DNA of 64,000 bases from Kaistia algarum (GTDB lineage: Bacteria; Pseudomonadota; Alphaproteobacteria; Rhizobiales; Kaistiaceae): positions 1,860,001-1,924,000 of the forward strand of contig NZ_JAPKNJ010000001.1 of the NCBI RefSeq assembly GCF_026343945.1. Reading direction: 5' to 3'. Position 1 is the first letter of the stretch, and every line of letters begins with the position of its first letter. This document shows, piece after piece, positions 17,604 to 28,400 of this stretch. The translations under genes and the position numbers were made by a program. The notes under the pieces are model-generated. The model made no database searches and was not told the DNA's origin. It was given only the letters and a program-made list of their open reading frames with translations.

Positions 17604-20087
17604 ATGCTTTGGCATCGCAGGAAATCGACGAGGATTCGGACGGCGCTCGGCTCTCCGATGCTCGCTTCCTCGCTCCTTTTCATACCCGGATCGACCGCCT
17701 CGGCCGCCGACGCGCTCTCGTCCACAGCTCTCTCCGGGCCGTCCGGCGTCGTGGCACTGTCCGCCAGCCTCGGCGTCGTCCTGTTCTCGATCCTAAGCGT
17801 CGTCGTGGTGCTGCGAGCCCGCCGTAGAGCCGAGCGCGACAACGCGGCGCTCCGCCTTCGCCTCGCTGACCTTCGCTCTGCGGCCGACCGGGCCGAGGCT
17901 CTCGTCGATGTCGACGATCAGCGCCTCGTCGCCTGGAGTGGCGCCGGCGAGGCGCCTTTGGTCATGGGACGCCTGCCGGAGATTTGCGGTGCGCCGGTCG
18001 ACCGGTCGAATTTCCTGGCCTTCGGCACCTGGCTGCCGCCGGCCTCGGCCTCGCGCCTCGACGCCGCGATCGAGCGGTTGCGCGGACGCGGCGAGACATT
18101 CACGCTGGCGCTCGACACGCGAAGCGGGACGGTCGTCGAAGTGACGGGGCGCACATCCGCCGGCCGCGCCGTCGCCCGCTTCCGCGACCTGACCGGCGAC
18201 CGTCTGACGCTCGCCGAGCTGGAATCGCGCCATCGCCGCCTTTCCCTCGAGGTCGGCGCCATGCGAGCGCTGTTCGAGGCGGCAGACATGCCAGCCTGGA
18301 TCCGCAATCGCGATGGCCGGCTCGAATGGGTGAACGCCGCCTTTGCCCGCGCGGTCGAGGCGCCCGATCCCGAGGACGCCGCCGAGCGAGGCGCCGAGCT
18401 GCTCGACACAGCCGGACGCCAGGCGATCATCCGCGCCCATGCCGCCGGGCCCTTCTTCTCGGGCCGATTGCCGATCGTTGTCGCCGGCGCCAGGCGGGCC
18501 TTCGATGTCGTCGATGTCGTGTCCGAGGCCGGCAGTGCCGGCATCGCCGTCGACGTCACGGAACTTGAGACGCTGCAGAGCACGATGCGGCGCCTCGTCG
18601 AATTCCATGCGCGCACGCTCGATCAGTTGGCGACCGCGGTGGCGATCTTCGGCGCCGACCGGCGGCTGCGGTCCTACAATGCCGCCTTCCGCTCGCTGTT
18701 CGGCCTCGACGACGCCTTCCTGGCCGCCATGCCGGATGAAAGCGCGGTGCTGGACGCGATGCGTGCCGGCCGCCGACTGCCCGAGCAGGCCGATTTCAAG
18801 AGTTGGCGCAAGGAATTGCTCGCAGCCTATCAATCGGTCGACACCCGTGAACATTGGTGGCATCTGCCGGACGGACAGACGCTGCGCGTGCTCTCCAATC
18901 CGCATCCGCAAGGCGGCATGACGTGGATCTACGAGAACGTCACGGAACGACTCGACCTTGAAAGCCGCTACAATGCGCTGATCCAGGTCCAGGGCGAGAC
19001 GCTCGACCATCTCTCGGAAGGCGTCGTCGTCTTCGGATCCGACGGAAGGCTGCGCCTCAACAATCCCGCCTTCGCCGAGATCTGGCAGCTCGGCGCCGAT
19101 TTCCTGGCCGATCGGCCGCATGTCGGCGAGATCGTGCGTGCCTGCCGACGCTTCCACGACCAGCCGGCGGATTGGGCCAATCTGACCGCCGACGTGATCG
19201 GGGTCGGCGACCGGCGCGCCGCCCGCAGTGGGCGCATGGAGCGTCGCGACGGGCATATGCTCGACTATGCCACCATCCCGCTGCCGAACGGCCAGACCAT
19301 GGTCACCTTCGTCGATGTCAGCGATTCGGTGCGCGTCGCCCGGGCGCTGACCGAGAAGAACGAGGCGCTGGAGGCGGCGGACGGGCTCAAGAACGCCTTC
19401 ATCCAGCATGTGTCCTATGAGCTGCGCTCGCCGCTCACCAACATCATCGGCTTCACGCAGCTACTTTCCGACGACGGCGTCGGCCCGCTCAACGACAAGC
19501 AGCGCGAATATACCGGCTACATCCTCTCCTCAAGCGGCGCGCTGCTCGCCATCGTCAACGACATTCTCGACCTCGCCACCGTCGATGCCGGGATCATCGC
19601 GCTCGAACTTGGCGATGTCGACGTCGCGGCGACGATCTCTGCGGCGACGGAAGGCGTGCGCGATAGGCTGGTCGAATCGCGCATCCGCCTGGAGACGAGC
19701 ATCGCGCCAGATATCGGCTCGTTCGTCGGCGACGAGAAGCGCGTCCGCCAGATCCTCTACAATCTCCTGTCCAATGCCGTCGGCTTCTCGCCGACCGACA
19801 GCCGCGTCGTGCTCACGGCCAAGCGCAATGGCGCGGCCGTCGAATTCACCGTCGCCGACGAAGGCCCTGGCATCTCGCCGGAGTTCATCCGTCAGGTATT
19901 CGACCGCTTCGAGAGCCGGACATCGGGCGCAGCCCGGGGCGGTGCGGGGCTGGGCCTTGCCATCGTCAAGAGCTTCGTCGAGCTGCATGGCGGCACCGTC
20001 GCGATCGATTCGGAGGAAGGCCGCGGCACGACCGTCACCGTCCGCTTGCCGACCCGCCCGGCGACGATGGCTGAAGCCGCGGAATGA
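17604..20087 (+). CDS. divL: DivL-type PAS sensor kinase with Tyr in place of the phospho-acceptor His
   Basis: 827 residues: an N-terminal hydrophobic segment and a TM helix (about 47-71), a long region with several PAS-type repeats (about 120-570), then a histidine-kinase-like module. The H-box reads HVSYELRSPLTN, so Tyr605 occupies the position of the phosphorylated His. The ATPase lobe looks intact (LYNLLSNAVGF, VADEGPGIS, GAGLGLAIVKSF). Tyr-for-His substitution is the hallmark of DivL, which in alphaproteobacteria binds CckA and DivK-P to set CtrA phosphorylation. Its position between pckA and tsaE fits Rhizobiales gene order. It overlaps tsaE-amgK by 4 bp. Confidence 0.87.
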   Translation: MLWHRRKSTRIRTALGSPMLASSLLFIPGSTASAADALSSTALSGPSGVVALSASLGVVLFSILSVVVVLRARRRAERDNAALRLRLADLRSAADRAEALVDVDDQRLVAWSGAGEAPLVMGRLPEICGAPVDRSNFLAFGTWLPPASASRLDAAIERLRGRGETFTLALDTRSGTVVEVTGRTSAGRAVARFRDLTGDRLTLAELESRHRRLSLEVGAMRALFEAADMPAWIRNRDGRLEWVNAAFARAVEAPDPEDAAERGAELLDTAGRQAIIRAHAAGPFFSGRLPIVVAGARRAFDVVDVVSEAGSAGIAVDVTELETLQSTMRRLVEFHARTLDQLATAVAIFGADRRLRSYNAAFRSLFGLDDAFLAAMPDESAVLDAMRAGRRLPEQADFKSWRKELLAAYQSVDTREHWWHLPDGQTLRVLSNPHPQGGMTWIYENVTERLDLESRYNALIQVQGETLDHLSEGVVVFGSDGRLRLNNPAFAEIWQLGADFLADRPHVGEIVRACRRFHDQPADWANLTADVIGVGDRRAARSGRMERRDGHMLDYATIPLPNGQTMVTFVDVSDSVRVARALTEKNEALEAADGLKNAFIQHVSYELRSPLTNIIGFTQLLSDDGVGPLNDKQREYTGYILSSSGALLAIVNDILDLATVDAGIIALELGDVDVAATISAATEGVRDRLVESRIRLETSIAPDIGSFVGDEKRVRQILYNLLSNAVGFSPTDSRVVLTAKRNGAAVEFTVADEGPGISPEFIRQVFDRFESRTSGAARGGAGLGLAIVKSFVELHGGTVAIDSEEGRGTTVTVRLPTRPATMAEAAE

Positions 20088-21613
20088 GCGGCGCGATCCT
20101 TCGCCTGGCACTGGCCGATGAGGCTGCCACACGCCGCCTCGGCGAGGACATCGCGGCGATCCTGAAGCCCGGCGATCTGGTCCTGCTCTCGGGCGATCTG
20201 GGTGCTGGAAAATCGACCCTGGCGCGATCGTTGATCCGCGCGGTTGCCGACGACGAAACGCTCGACGTGCCCAGCCCGACCTTCACGCTGGTGCAATCCT
20301 ATCCGCTGCGCCTGACGCTTTCCCATTTTGATCTCTACCGCATCGCCGACGCCGGCGAGATCGACGAACTCGGCCTCGACGAGGCGCTCGGCCTTGGCGC
20401 GGCGCTGGTCGAATGGCCCGAGCGCGGCGGTTCGATGCTGCCGGCCGGCGCGCTCCGCATCCGTCTCGAAGACGAGGGCGAGGGCCGCGTTGCGACGATC
20501 GATACACCAGGCGACTGGCCGGAGCGGATTGCCCGTACGCTCTCCGTCCGCTGCTTCCTCGATCGCTCGGGCTGGCCGGGCGCCGCACGGCGCCATCTGC
20601 AGGGCGATGCCTCGACGCGGGCCTATGAGCGTATCTCTCGCCCCGAGACCTTCGGCGCGGGCGAGAGCGCGGTGCTCATGAATGCGCCGGCCCGTGCGCC
20701 CGGACCGCCGCTTCCGGGCGGCGGCACCTATGACGAGGTCGCCCACCGCGCCATCGATGTCCGTCCCTTCATCGCCATGGATGAGGCGATCCGCGCCGCC
20801 GGCTTCTCCGCCCCCGCGATCTTCGCCGCCGATATGGGCGATGGACTGCTGCTCCTGGAAGATCTCGGCAGCGAGAGCCTCCTGAAGGCCGGCGAACCCG
20901 ATTTCGAGCGCTATGCGCTGGCGGTCGAGGTACTCGCGGAGATCCATGCCGTACCTCGGGCAAGGCATTGGAAGCTGCCGGACGGGACGGATTATCGTCT
21001 CCCGCGCTTCGACGTCGCCGCCTTCGCCATCGAGGCCGATTTGGCGATTCGCTGGTATGCGCCACTGCTCGGGGTCACGCTTTCCAACGAGGCCGAGGCT
21101 GCGTTCGCATCGATCTGGCAACAGCTTTTCCAGCGTCTCGACAGGACCGAGAAGAGCTGGCTGCTGCGCGACTATCATTCGCCGAACCTCCTCTTCCTGC
21201 CGCATCGCCATGGCACGGCGCGGATCGGCATCCTCGACCATCAGGACGCGATGATCGGCGCCAGCGCCTATGACGTCGCCTCGCTCGGCCAGGATGTCCG
21301 CGTCGCCGTAGCGCCGGGCTTCGAAAGTGCGCTGAAGGCCCGCTATGTCGCACGTCGCCATGCGCTCGGCGCCTTCGACGAGGTCGCCTTTGCCGAGGCC
21401 TATGCGATTTCAGGGGCGCAGCGCACGACCAAGGTTCTGGGCGGGTTCGCTCGCCTCGCCGCCTCCGGAAAGCCCCAATATCTCCGTCACATTCCCCGTG
21501 TATGGGATTACCTTCGGCGCAATTTCCAACATCCGGTTCTGTCGGACCTCGCGCTCTGGTATGAGTCCTATTTACCGTATGATGACAAATCGGCTCCATC
21601 CGGGAGCCCTTGA
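20084..21613 (+). CDS. TsaE / AmgK fusion: tRNA t6A ATPase joined to a sugar kinase
   Basis: A 509-residue two-domain protein. Residues 1-150 are TsaE (P-loop GDLGAGKSTLA at 37-47, then SPTFTLVQ), the ATPase of the threonylcarbamoyl-adenosine tRNA modification complex. Residues about 165-500 are an aminoglycoside-phosphotransferase-fold kinase with the catalytic loop LLRDYHSPNLLF and metal site GILDHQD, like AmgK (anomeric N-acetylmuramate/N-acetylglucosamine kinase). The next gene, murU, is AmgK's partner, which supports that reading. The start overlaps the divL stop by 4 bp. The fusion is known in Rhizobiales. Confidence 0.92.
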   Translation: MSGAILRLALADEAATRRLGEDIAAILKPGDLVLLSGDLGAGKSTLARSLIRAVADDETLDVPSPTFTLVQSYPLRLTLSHFDLYRIADAGEIDELGLDEALGLGAALVEWPERGGSMLPAGALRIRLEDEGEGRVATIDTPGDWPERIARTLSVRCFLDRSGWPGAARRHLQGDASTRAYERISRPETFGAGESAVLMNAPARAPGPPLPGGGTYDEVAHRAIDVRPFIAMDEAIRAAGFSAPAIFAADMGDGLLLLEDLGSESLLKAGEPDFERYALAVEVLAEIHAVPRARHWKLPDGTDYRLPRFDVAAFAIEADLAIRWYAPLLGVTLSNEAEAAFASIWQQLFQRLDRTEKSWLLRDYHSPNLLFLPHRHGTARIGILDHQDAMIGASAYDVASLGQDVRVAVAPGFESALKARYVARRHALGAFDEVAFAEAYAISGAQRTTKVLGGFARLAASGKPQYLRHIPRVWDYLRRNFQHPVLSDLALWYESYLPYDDKSAPSGSP

Positions 21614-21637
21614 GACGACGAAGAAAAAGAGCGTTCG

Positions 21638-22384
21638 ATGAGTGCGCCTATCCCTTTTCGCAAGCCCGCTGGTCCGAAGCGGGGCATGGTCCTCGCCGCC
21701 GGCATCGGCAAGCGCATGCGCCCCGTGACGGCGACCGTGCCGAAGCCCCTGGTCGAAGTTGCCGGCCGGCCGCTGCTGGATCACGCGCTCGACCGCCTCG
21801 CCCGCGCCGGCGTCGAGACTGCCGTGGTCAATGTCCATTATCTCGCCCATCTCGTCGAAGCGCATCTGAGGCGGCGCGAACGTCCCCATGTCGTGATCTC
21901 GGATGAGCGGGGCGAATTGCTGGAGACCGGCGGCGGCATCAACAAGGCCCTGCCTCTGCTTGGCGACCAACCCTTCTATGTGATGAATTCCGACAGCTTC
22001 TGGATCGAGGGGCCGCGTCCCAATCTCGATTGGCTGGCCGGGGCCTGGGACGATGCGCGCATGGATGCGCTGTTGATGCTGGCACCGACCGTCGCATCCA
22101 TCGGCTATCCGGGCGCCGGCGATTTCGTGATGGAAAAGGACGGCAGCCTCGCACGCCGCGCCGAGCGGACCATTGCGCCCTTCGTCTATTCCGGCGCCGC
22201 GATCCTCTCGCCGCGCCTGTTCGACGGTGCGCCTTCCGGTGCCTTTTCGCTGAACCTGCTGTTCGACCGGGCGATCGAGGCCGGACGCCTCTTCGGCGTG
22301 CGCATGGACGGTATCTGGCTGCATGTCGGTACGCCGGAGGCGATCCGCGACGCGGAGGCCTCGGTCCGGGAAAGCGCAGCCTGA
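21638..22384 (+). CDS. murU: Sugar-phosphate nucleotidyltransferase, MurU type
   Basis: 248 residues with the nucleotidyltransferase signature MVLAAGIGKRMRP near residue 17 and the PKPLVEVAGRPL segment. With the preceding AmgK domain it would make UDP-MurNAc from recycled N-acetylmuramate, bypassing de novo (fosfomycin-sensitive) synthesis. The gap to tsaE-amgK is 24 bp and to addB 5 bp. The generic alternative is a mannose-1-phosphate guanylyltransferase; context favours MurU. Confidence 0.87.
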   Translation: MSAPIPFRKPAGPKRGMVLAAGIGKRMRPVTATVPKPLVEVAGRPLLDHALDRLARAGVETAVVNVHYLAHLVEAHLRRRERPHVVISDERGELLETGGGINKALPLLGDQPFYVMNSDSFWIEGPRPNLDWLAGAWDDARMDALLMLAPTVASIGYPGAGDFVMEKDGSLARRAERTIAPFVYSGAAILSPRLFDGAPSGAFSLNLLFDRAIEAGRLFGVRMDGIWLHVGTPEAIRDAEASVRESAA

Positions 22385-22389
22385 GGACG

Positions 22390-25300
22390 ATGGCGCGGGA
22401 ACTGCCCCATGTCTTTTCGATCCCCGCCGGCCTCCCTTTCCTGCCGACACTCACGGACGCACTGCTCTCGGGCCGCTTCGGCGGGCTCGGCGACGATCCG
22501 CTGGCGCTGGCCGATGTCGTCATCTTCCTGCCGACCCGGCGCGCCGCGCGGGCGCTGCATGAAGCGATCCTCGAGCGTTCCGCCGGCCGCACCGCGATCC
22601 TGCCGGAAATCCGGCCGATCGGCGATGTCGACGAGGCCGATCTGCTGCTCCAGCCCTTCGAAACGCCGGCCGATCGCCTCGTCCTGCCGGCCGCCTTCAC
22701 GCCGCTCGACCGCCAACTGACGCTCGCCCGGCTCACCGCCGCCTGGTCGGGCGCGCTCCGCCGCGATCTGCTCGGCCTCTCTGGCCCGGGGACGCCGCTC
22801 ATCCCCGCTTCGGCCGCCGATGCCTTTCATCTCGCCGGGGACCTCGCGCGGCTGATCGACGATGTCGAAACGGCCGGCGTGGACTGGCGGCGGCTCGACA
22901 ATCTTGTCCCGGAGAACCTCGCACGCTACTGGCAAATTTCGCTCGATTTCCTGAAGATCGTCGCCGAGGCCTGGCCGGCCATCCTGGCTGAGAAGGGCCG
23001 CGCCGACCCGTCCGCGCGCCGCGACCGGCTCATCCGGGCCGAGGCGGCGAGGCTCAAGGCGACCGCTGGGAACCGTATCGTGCTCGCCGCCGGTTCGACC
23101 GGCTCCATTCCCGCGACGGCCCATCTGCTCGCCACCATCGCGCGCCTGCCGCGCGGCGCGGTCATTCTGCCCGATCTCGACCAGCAGCTGGACGAGATCG
23201 GCTGGAACGCGATCGGCGGTCCCGATCTAGCGGAGAGCGCACCGGCCCATCCGCAATATGGCCTGCGGCAGCTTCTGGCGGCCATCGGGATTGCGCGGCG
23301 GGAGGTCGAGGCGCTTGGCGCACCAGTTCAAGCCGTAACGGCCCGGCGACGGCTGATTTCCGAGGTCTTCCGCCCGGCGGCCACGACGGAAGCCTGGGCC
23401 AGTTCCGGCGCCGCCGACCCCGAGGCTACGAAGGGCATGGCGCTCCTAGTCGCCCGAACCGAGCAGGAAGAGGCCGTCGCCATCGCGCTGGCCTTGCGCG
23501 AGACGGTGGAGACGCCGGGCGCCACGGCAGCGCTGGTAACGCCAGACCGCCGCATTGCCGGCCGGGTCGCGATCGAGCTGGCGCGCTTCGGCATCGCCGT
23601 CGACGATTCCGCCGGGCGGCCCCTATCGACCGCGCCGCCGGGCGTGCTGGCGCGGCTGGTGCTCGCGGCGGCGGCTTCCGACGGCGCTCCGCTCGACCTG
23701 CTGGCGCTCGCCAAGCATCCGCTCGCCCATTTCGGCATGGAGCGCGCCCGCTGCCGCCGCGCCGCCGAGATCCTCGATTTGCATCTCTTCCGCGGCCGAC
23801 CTCTGCCCGGCGGGCTGGCCCGGCTGGAAGCCGAGTTTGCGGCGCTCGACCTGCCCGAGGAATTCCACGAGCCGGCTGGCGAACTCATCACGCGGCTCGT
23901 CGCGGCGCTGATGCCGCTGAAGGCGAGCCTCCTGCAGCGAGACCGCCTGTCCGTCTCGGCGCTGACCGCGGCACTCCTCGGCGCGCTCAAGGAAGTCTCG
24001 GCCGACGAAGCGGCCACCGAATCGGTATGGACCGGCCCTGCCGGCGGCGCGCTCGAAGCGCTGCTCGAAGGACTGACCAGCGAGGCGGCGGGCGAGCTTC
24101 TTCTGCGCGGCTTCGAATATCTGCCGCTCGTCGACGCCGCCATGGCTGCCGTCGCGGTTGCCGGCCCGCCAATTGCGGACGGCCGCGTTTTCATCTGGGG
24201 CACGCTGGAGGCCCGCCTGCAATCGGTCGACCGCATCGTGCTGGCCGGGCTCGACGAGGGCATCTGGCCGAGCGAGGCGCGCACCGACCCCTGGCTGTCG
24301 CGCTCGATGCGGCTTGCCTTCGGCCTCGAAGCACCCGAACGCCGTCTCGGCCTCTCTGCGCATGATTTCGCGAGCGCCCTGGCGACACCCGACGTCGTGG
24401 TGACGCGGGCCGAGCGCCGGGGCGGCACGCCGACCGTGCCGGCGCGCTGGCTGCAGCGCCTCGCGGCCCGGCTTGGCCCCGAGCCCAGCGCGGCGCTGAC
24501 CCGGCGCGGCCATGTCTATGTCGAATGGGCCCGGGCGCTCGACACCGCCGAGATGGTGCGCTCGATCCGCCGGCCGGAGCCGAGGCCGCCGCTGGCCGCC
24601 CGGCCGCGGCAGCTTTCCGTGACCGAGATCGAGACTCTGGTCCGCGACCCCTATGCCATCTACGCAAGGCGGGTGCTGAAGCTGCAGCCGCTCGATCCAC
24701 TTGACGTTGTGCCGGATGCGGCAATGCGCGGCACGCTGATCCATGAGGCGCTGGGCGAATTCGGCAAATCATGGTCTGGCCCCTATGATGAGCGGGCGCT
24801 CGCCGCGTTGATCGAACAGGGCCGGCTCGCCTTTGTGCCAATCGAGCCCTATCCGGCCATCCATGCGCTCTGGTGGCCACGCTTCCTGGCCATTGCCGAC
24901 TGGTTCATCGCCTGGGAGGCGGAGCGCGGCGAGATTGCCGCGCGCCATGCCGAGATCGGTGGCGCCTGGACGTTGCCGGACGGCTTCCGGCTGGTCGGCC
25001 GGGCCGACCGCATCGACCTGCGCCGCGACGGGGCCGTCGAGATTCTCGATTTCAAGACCGGCAACCCGCCCTCGGCCAAGCAGCTTTCGACCGGGCTCGC
25101 CCCGCAATTGGCGCTGGAAGTGGCGATGGCCCGCGCTGGCGGCTTTCCCAATATTCCCGCCGGCGCCTCGGTCGCGACGCTCGGCTGGATCGGCCTCGGT
25201 TCGGTCGGGAAAGGCGAGCCCTTCCGCTCGGCCGTGCGCGACCGTTCGCCCGACGAACTCGGCGCCGAGGCGGCGGAACGGCTGGCAGCGCTCATCACCG

Positions 25301-25434
25301 CCTATGCCGATCCGGCGCGCGCCTATGTCTCGCGGGCGCGGCCAATGTTCGAGACCCGCTTCGAAAGCCCCTATGATCATCTCGCCCGCGTCTCCGAATG
25401 GGCGCTCGGCGAAGACGGCGAGGGCGAGGCATGA
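22390..25434 (+). CDS. addB: Double-strand break repair protein AddB
   Basis: 1014 residues. Subunit of the AddAB helicase-nuclease that resects DNA ends for RecA loading. It starts MARELPHVFSIPAGLPFL, with the Walker A region degenerate as in other alphaproteobacterial AddB proteins. A C-terminal RecB-type nuclease domain has GRADRIDLR and VEILDFKTGNPPS (about residues 863-890). Only one cysteine is visible in the whole protein, so the 4Fe-4S cluster of Bacillus AddB cannot form. The start at 22390 follows TGAGGA and lies 5 bp after murU; the stop overlaps addA (ATGA). Confidence 0.95.
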   Translation: MARELPHVFSIPAGLPFLPTLTDALLSGRFGGLGDDPLALADVVIFLPTRRAARALHEAILERSAGRTAILPEIRPIGDVDEADLLLQPFETPADRLVLPAAFTPLDRQLTLARLTAAWSGALRRDLLGLSGPGTPLIPASAADAFHLAGDLARLIDDVETAGVDWRRLDNLVPENLARYWQISLDFLKIVAEAWPAILAEKGRADPSARRDRLIRAEAARLKATAGNRIVLAAGSTGSIPATAHLLATIARLPRGAVILPDLDQQLDEIGWNAIGGPDLAESAPAHPQYGLRQLLAAIGIARREVEALGAPVQAVTARRRLISEVFRPAATTEAWASSGAADPEATKGMALLVARTEQEEAVAIALALRETVETPGATAALVTPDRRIAGRVAIELARFGIAVDDSAGRPLSTAPPGVLARLVLAAAASDGAPLDLLALAKHPLAHFGMERARCRRAAEILDLHLFRGRPLPGGLARLEAEFAALDLPEEFHEPAGELITRLVAALMPLKASLLQRDRLSVSALTAALLGALKEVSADEAATESVWTGPAGGALEALLEGLTSEAAGELLLRGFEYLPLVDAAMAAVAVAGPPIADGRVFIWGTLEARLQSVDRIVLAGLDEGIWPSEARTDPWLSRSMRLAFGLEAPERRLGLSAHDFASALATPDVVVTRAERRGGTPTVPARWLQRLAARLGPEPSAALTRRGHVYVEWARALDTAEMVRSIRRPEPRPPLAARPRQLSVTEIETLVRDPYAIYARRVLKLQPLDPLDVVPDAAMRGTLIHEALGEFGKSWSGPYDERALAALIEQGRLAFVPIEPYPAIHALWWPRFLAIADWFIAWEAERGEIAARHAEIGGAWTLPDGFRLVGRADRIDLRRDGAVEILDFKTGNPPSAKQLSTGLAPQLALEVAMARAGGFPNIPAGASVATLGWIGLGSVGKGEPFRSAVRDRSPDELGAEAAERLAALITAYADPARAYVSRARPMFETRFESPYDHLARVSEWALGEDGEGEA

Positions 25435-28400
25435 TCGCCGTCGACGCCCATACGAAACGCGTCCAGCAGCAGGCGACCGACCCCGCCGCATCGGCCTGGG
25501 TGTCGGCCAATGCCGGCTCGGGCAAGACCTATGTCCTGGCGCGGCGCGTCGTCCGATTGCTGCTTTCCGGAGCCAATCCCGGCTCGATCCTCTGCCTGAC
25601 CTTCACCAAGGCGGCGGCGGCGGAAATGGCGAGCCGCGTCTTCGGCATCCTCGCCGGCTGGACACGGCTCGACGATGCGGCGCTCGACGCGGAACTCACA
25701 GATTATCAGGGCCACACCGACGCCATCGAGCGGGTGAAGGCGCGGCGGCTCTTCGCCGAGGCGCTGGAGACACCGGGCGGGCTCAAGATCCAGACCATCC
25801 ACGCCTTCTGCGAAAGGCTGCTGCACCAGTTTCCGCTGGAGGCCAATGTCGCCGGCTCGTTCGAGGTGCTTGACGAGCGCGAGGCGGCGATCCTGATCGA
25901 GCGCGCCCGCCGCGATATGATTGAGACGGCGTCGTCAGCACCGGATGGCCTGCTCGGCCAGGCCTTCTCCCGCGTGCTGGAGGCAGCCAGCGACAGCGGC
26001 ATCGAGGAAGCGCTGGCCGGCATCATCGAGAAGCGCGACGCGATGGCGGAATTCATCGCGCGGTCCGGATCGCTGGAGGCGGCGCTTGCCGCCCTGCGCC
26101 AGGCGCTGGATCTGGGACCGGACGACGACGCGGAGCATTTCACTTTGGCGATCGCCGAGGGGGTGCCACTTAGCGACGGCGAAATCGCCCGCCTTGCCGA
26201 GCAGCTTGCGTCGGCCGGCACGCGGCATCGACCGCGCGCTGAGCCACTGCAAGCCTTCCTCCACGCGGGGGATGTTGCGGGCCGCGCCGAGGCCTGGCTC
26301 CGCTTTCTGACGAAATCGGATGGCAAGGAGTTGCTATCGCTCGCCTATTTGGCCCCGAAGGCAGTATTCGACGCCTGGCCGAGTCTTGAAGAGGCCCTTT
26401 CGGCCGAGCGTGAGCGAATCGAGACCTTGCTCGACCGCATAGCCACTGCCACCGCCTTCGAAGCGACCACGGCGCTGATGATCGTCGGCGAGGCGGTGCT
26501 GCGCTTCTATGAGTCGGCAAAGCTTCTGCGCGGCGCGCTCGACTTCCAGGACCTAATCGTGCGCACTGCCGAATTGCTGACCCGCTCGGGCGCTAGCGCC
26601 TGGGTGCACTACAAGCTCGACCGCGGGCTCGACCACATCCTCGTCGACGAGGCACAGGACACCAGCCCGCGCCAGTGGCAGGTGATCGGCGAACTGGTCT
26701 CCGAGTTTTTTGCCGGCGAAGGCAGCGACCCACGCCGGCGTACCCTGTTCGCGGTCGGCGACGAGAAGCAGTCGATCTATTCCTTCCAGGGCGCGGTTCC
26801 CGCCTTCTTCTCGCGCCAGCGCGACCAGTTCGCCCGCCGGGCCCAGGAAGTCGAGCTGCCGTTCTCCGCGCTGGAGCTGAACCTCTCCTTCCGCTCGACC
26901 GCCGACGTGCTCGCCGCCGTCGACCGCGTCTTCGCCGCGCCGATCGCCCATACCGGCCTCACCCGCGATCCGCAGCCGACCGTGCACCAGGCGGCCCGGC
27001 GGGGCGAGCCTGGCCGCGTCACGGTCTGGCCGCCGATCGTCGCCGAGAAGCGGGAGGAGCCGGACGAATGGCATCAGCCGCTCGACCGGCTGGATGAGGC
27101 GAGCCCCGAAGTGCGGCTCGCCACCCGGATCGCCTCGACCATCCGCCAATGGCTGGATGCGGGCGAAAGGATCGAGGCCACCGGTAAGCCGATCCGCCCC
27201 GGCGGCATATTGGTGCTGACGCGCAAGCGCGGCGCCCAGACCGACGCGATCAACCGCGCGCTGAAATCCGCCGGCCTCCCTGTCGCCGGCGCCGACCGCC
27301 TGGCGCTCGCCAGCCATATCGCCGTGCTTGATCTGCTCGCGCTCGCCGATTTCGTATTGCAGCCGGAGGACGATCTATCGCTTGCCGCCCTGCTGAAGAG
27401 CCCGCTGATCGGCCTTTCGGAAGAGGCGCTGTTCGCGATCGCCCATGGCCGCCGCGGCTCGCTCTGGAAGGCGTTGCGCGCGGCGACCGATGGTCCGTTC
27501 GTCGAGGCGGCCGAGCGGCTCCAGGATTGGCGAGGCCGGGCGGATTATCTGCGGCCCTATGACTTCTTCGCCCGGATTCTGGGCCCGGACGGCGGAAGGC
27601 GCCGCTTCCTCGCTCGGCTGGGGCCGGAAGCGGATGATGTGCTGCAGGAGTTCCTCGCCCAGGCTCTCGCCCATGAAGGCGTGGACGTGCCGACGCTGCA
27701 GGGCTTCACGCAGTGGATGCGGGCGGCGGCGACGCAGATCAAGCGCGACGCCGATCTCGCCCGCGACGAGATCCGCGTCATGACCGTGCATGGCGCCAAG
27801 GGGCTTGAAGCCGAGATCGTCTTCCTGGTCGATACCGGTTCCAAGCCGGTCCATCCCAGCCATGATCCGAAGATCGTGGCGCTCGCCGACGATCCCGACG
27901 AGGCCGAGGGCGCCCCACTGGTCTGGGTTGCGCCCGGCGCGCCACGGCCGCGTACGATCGAAGCCACGCTGGAACGGCTGCGCGACAAGGCGCGCGAGGA
28001 ATATCGCCGCCTGCTCTATGTCGGGCTCACCCGCGCCCGCGACCGTCTCATCGTATGCGGCACGGCCAGATCGGCCCCCGGCAGCGAGGTGCTCTGGCAG
28101 GACCTCGTCTTGCAGGCGCTCGAAACCGAGGCCCGCAGGAGCGAGGTCGCCTTGGGCGCGGATCGGTTCGAGGCCCTCGAATGGCGCGCCGACTGGACGG
28201 CCAGTCCGGCTGCTCTGGTCGACGAGACTGTCGCGACCTTTCATGGGACGCCGCTCCCCGACTGGATCGCCAGGCCGCCCCCGGCGACGCCCGCCCGACG
28301 CCGGCTGGCCCCGTCCTCCGCGGCCGGCTTCGCCGAGGCCGAGCCGGATCCGTTCCGGCCGGCACCATCGGCGGGCAGAGCCGAGGCCATGAAGCGCGCG

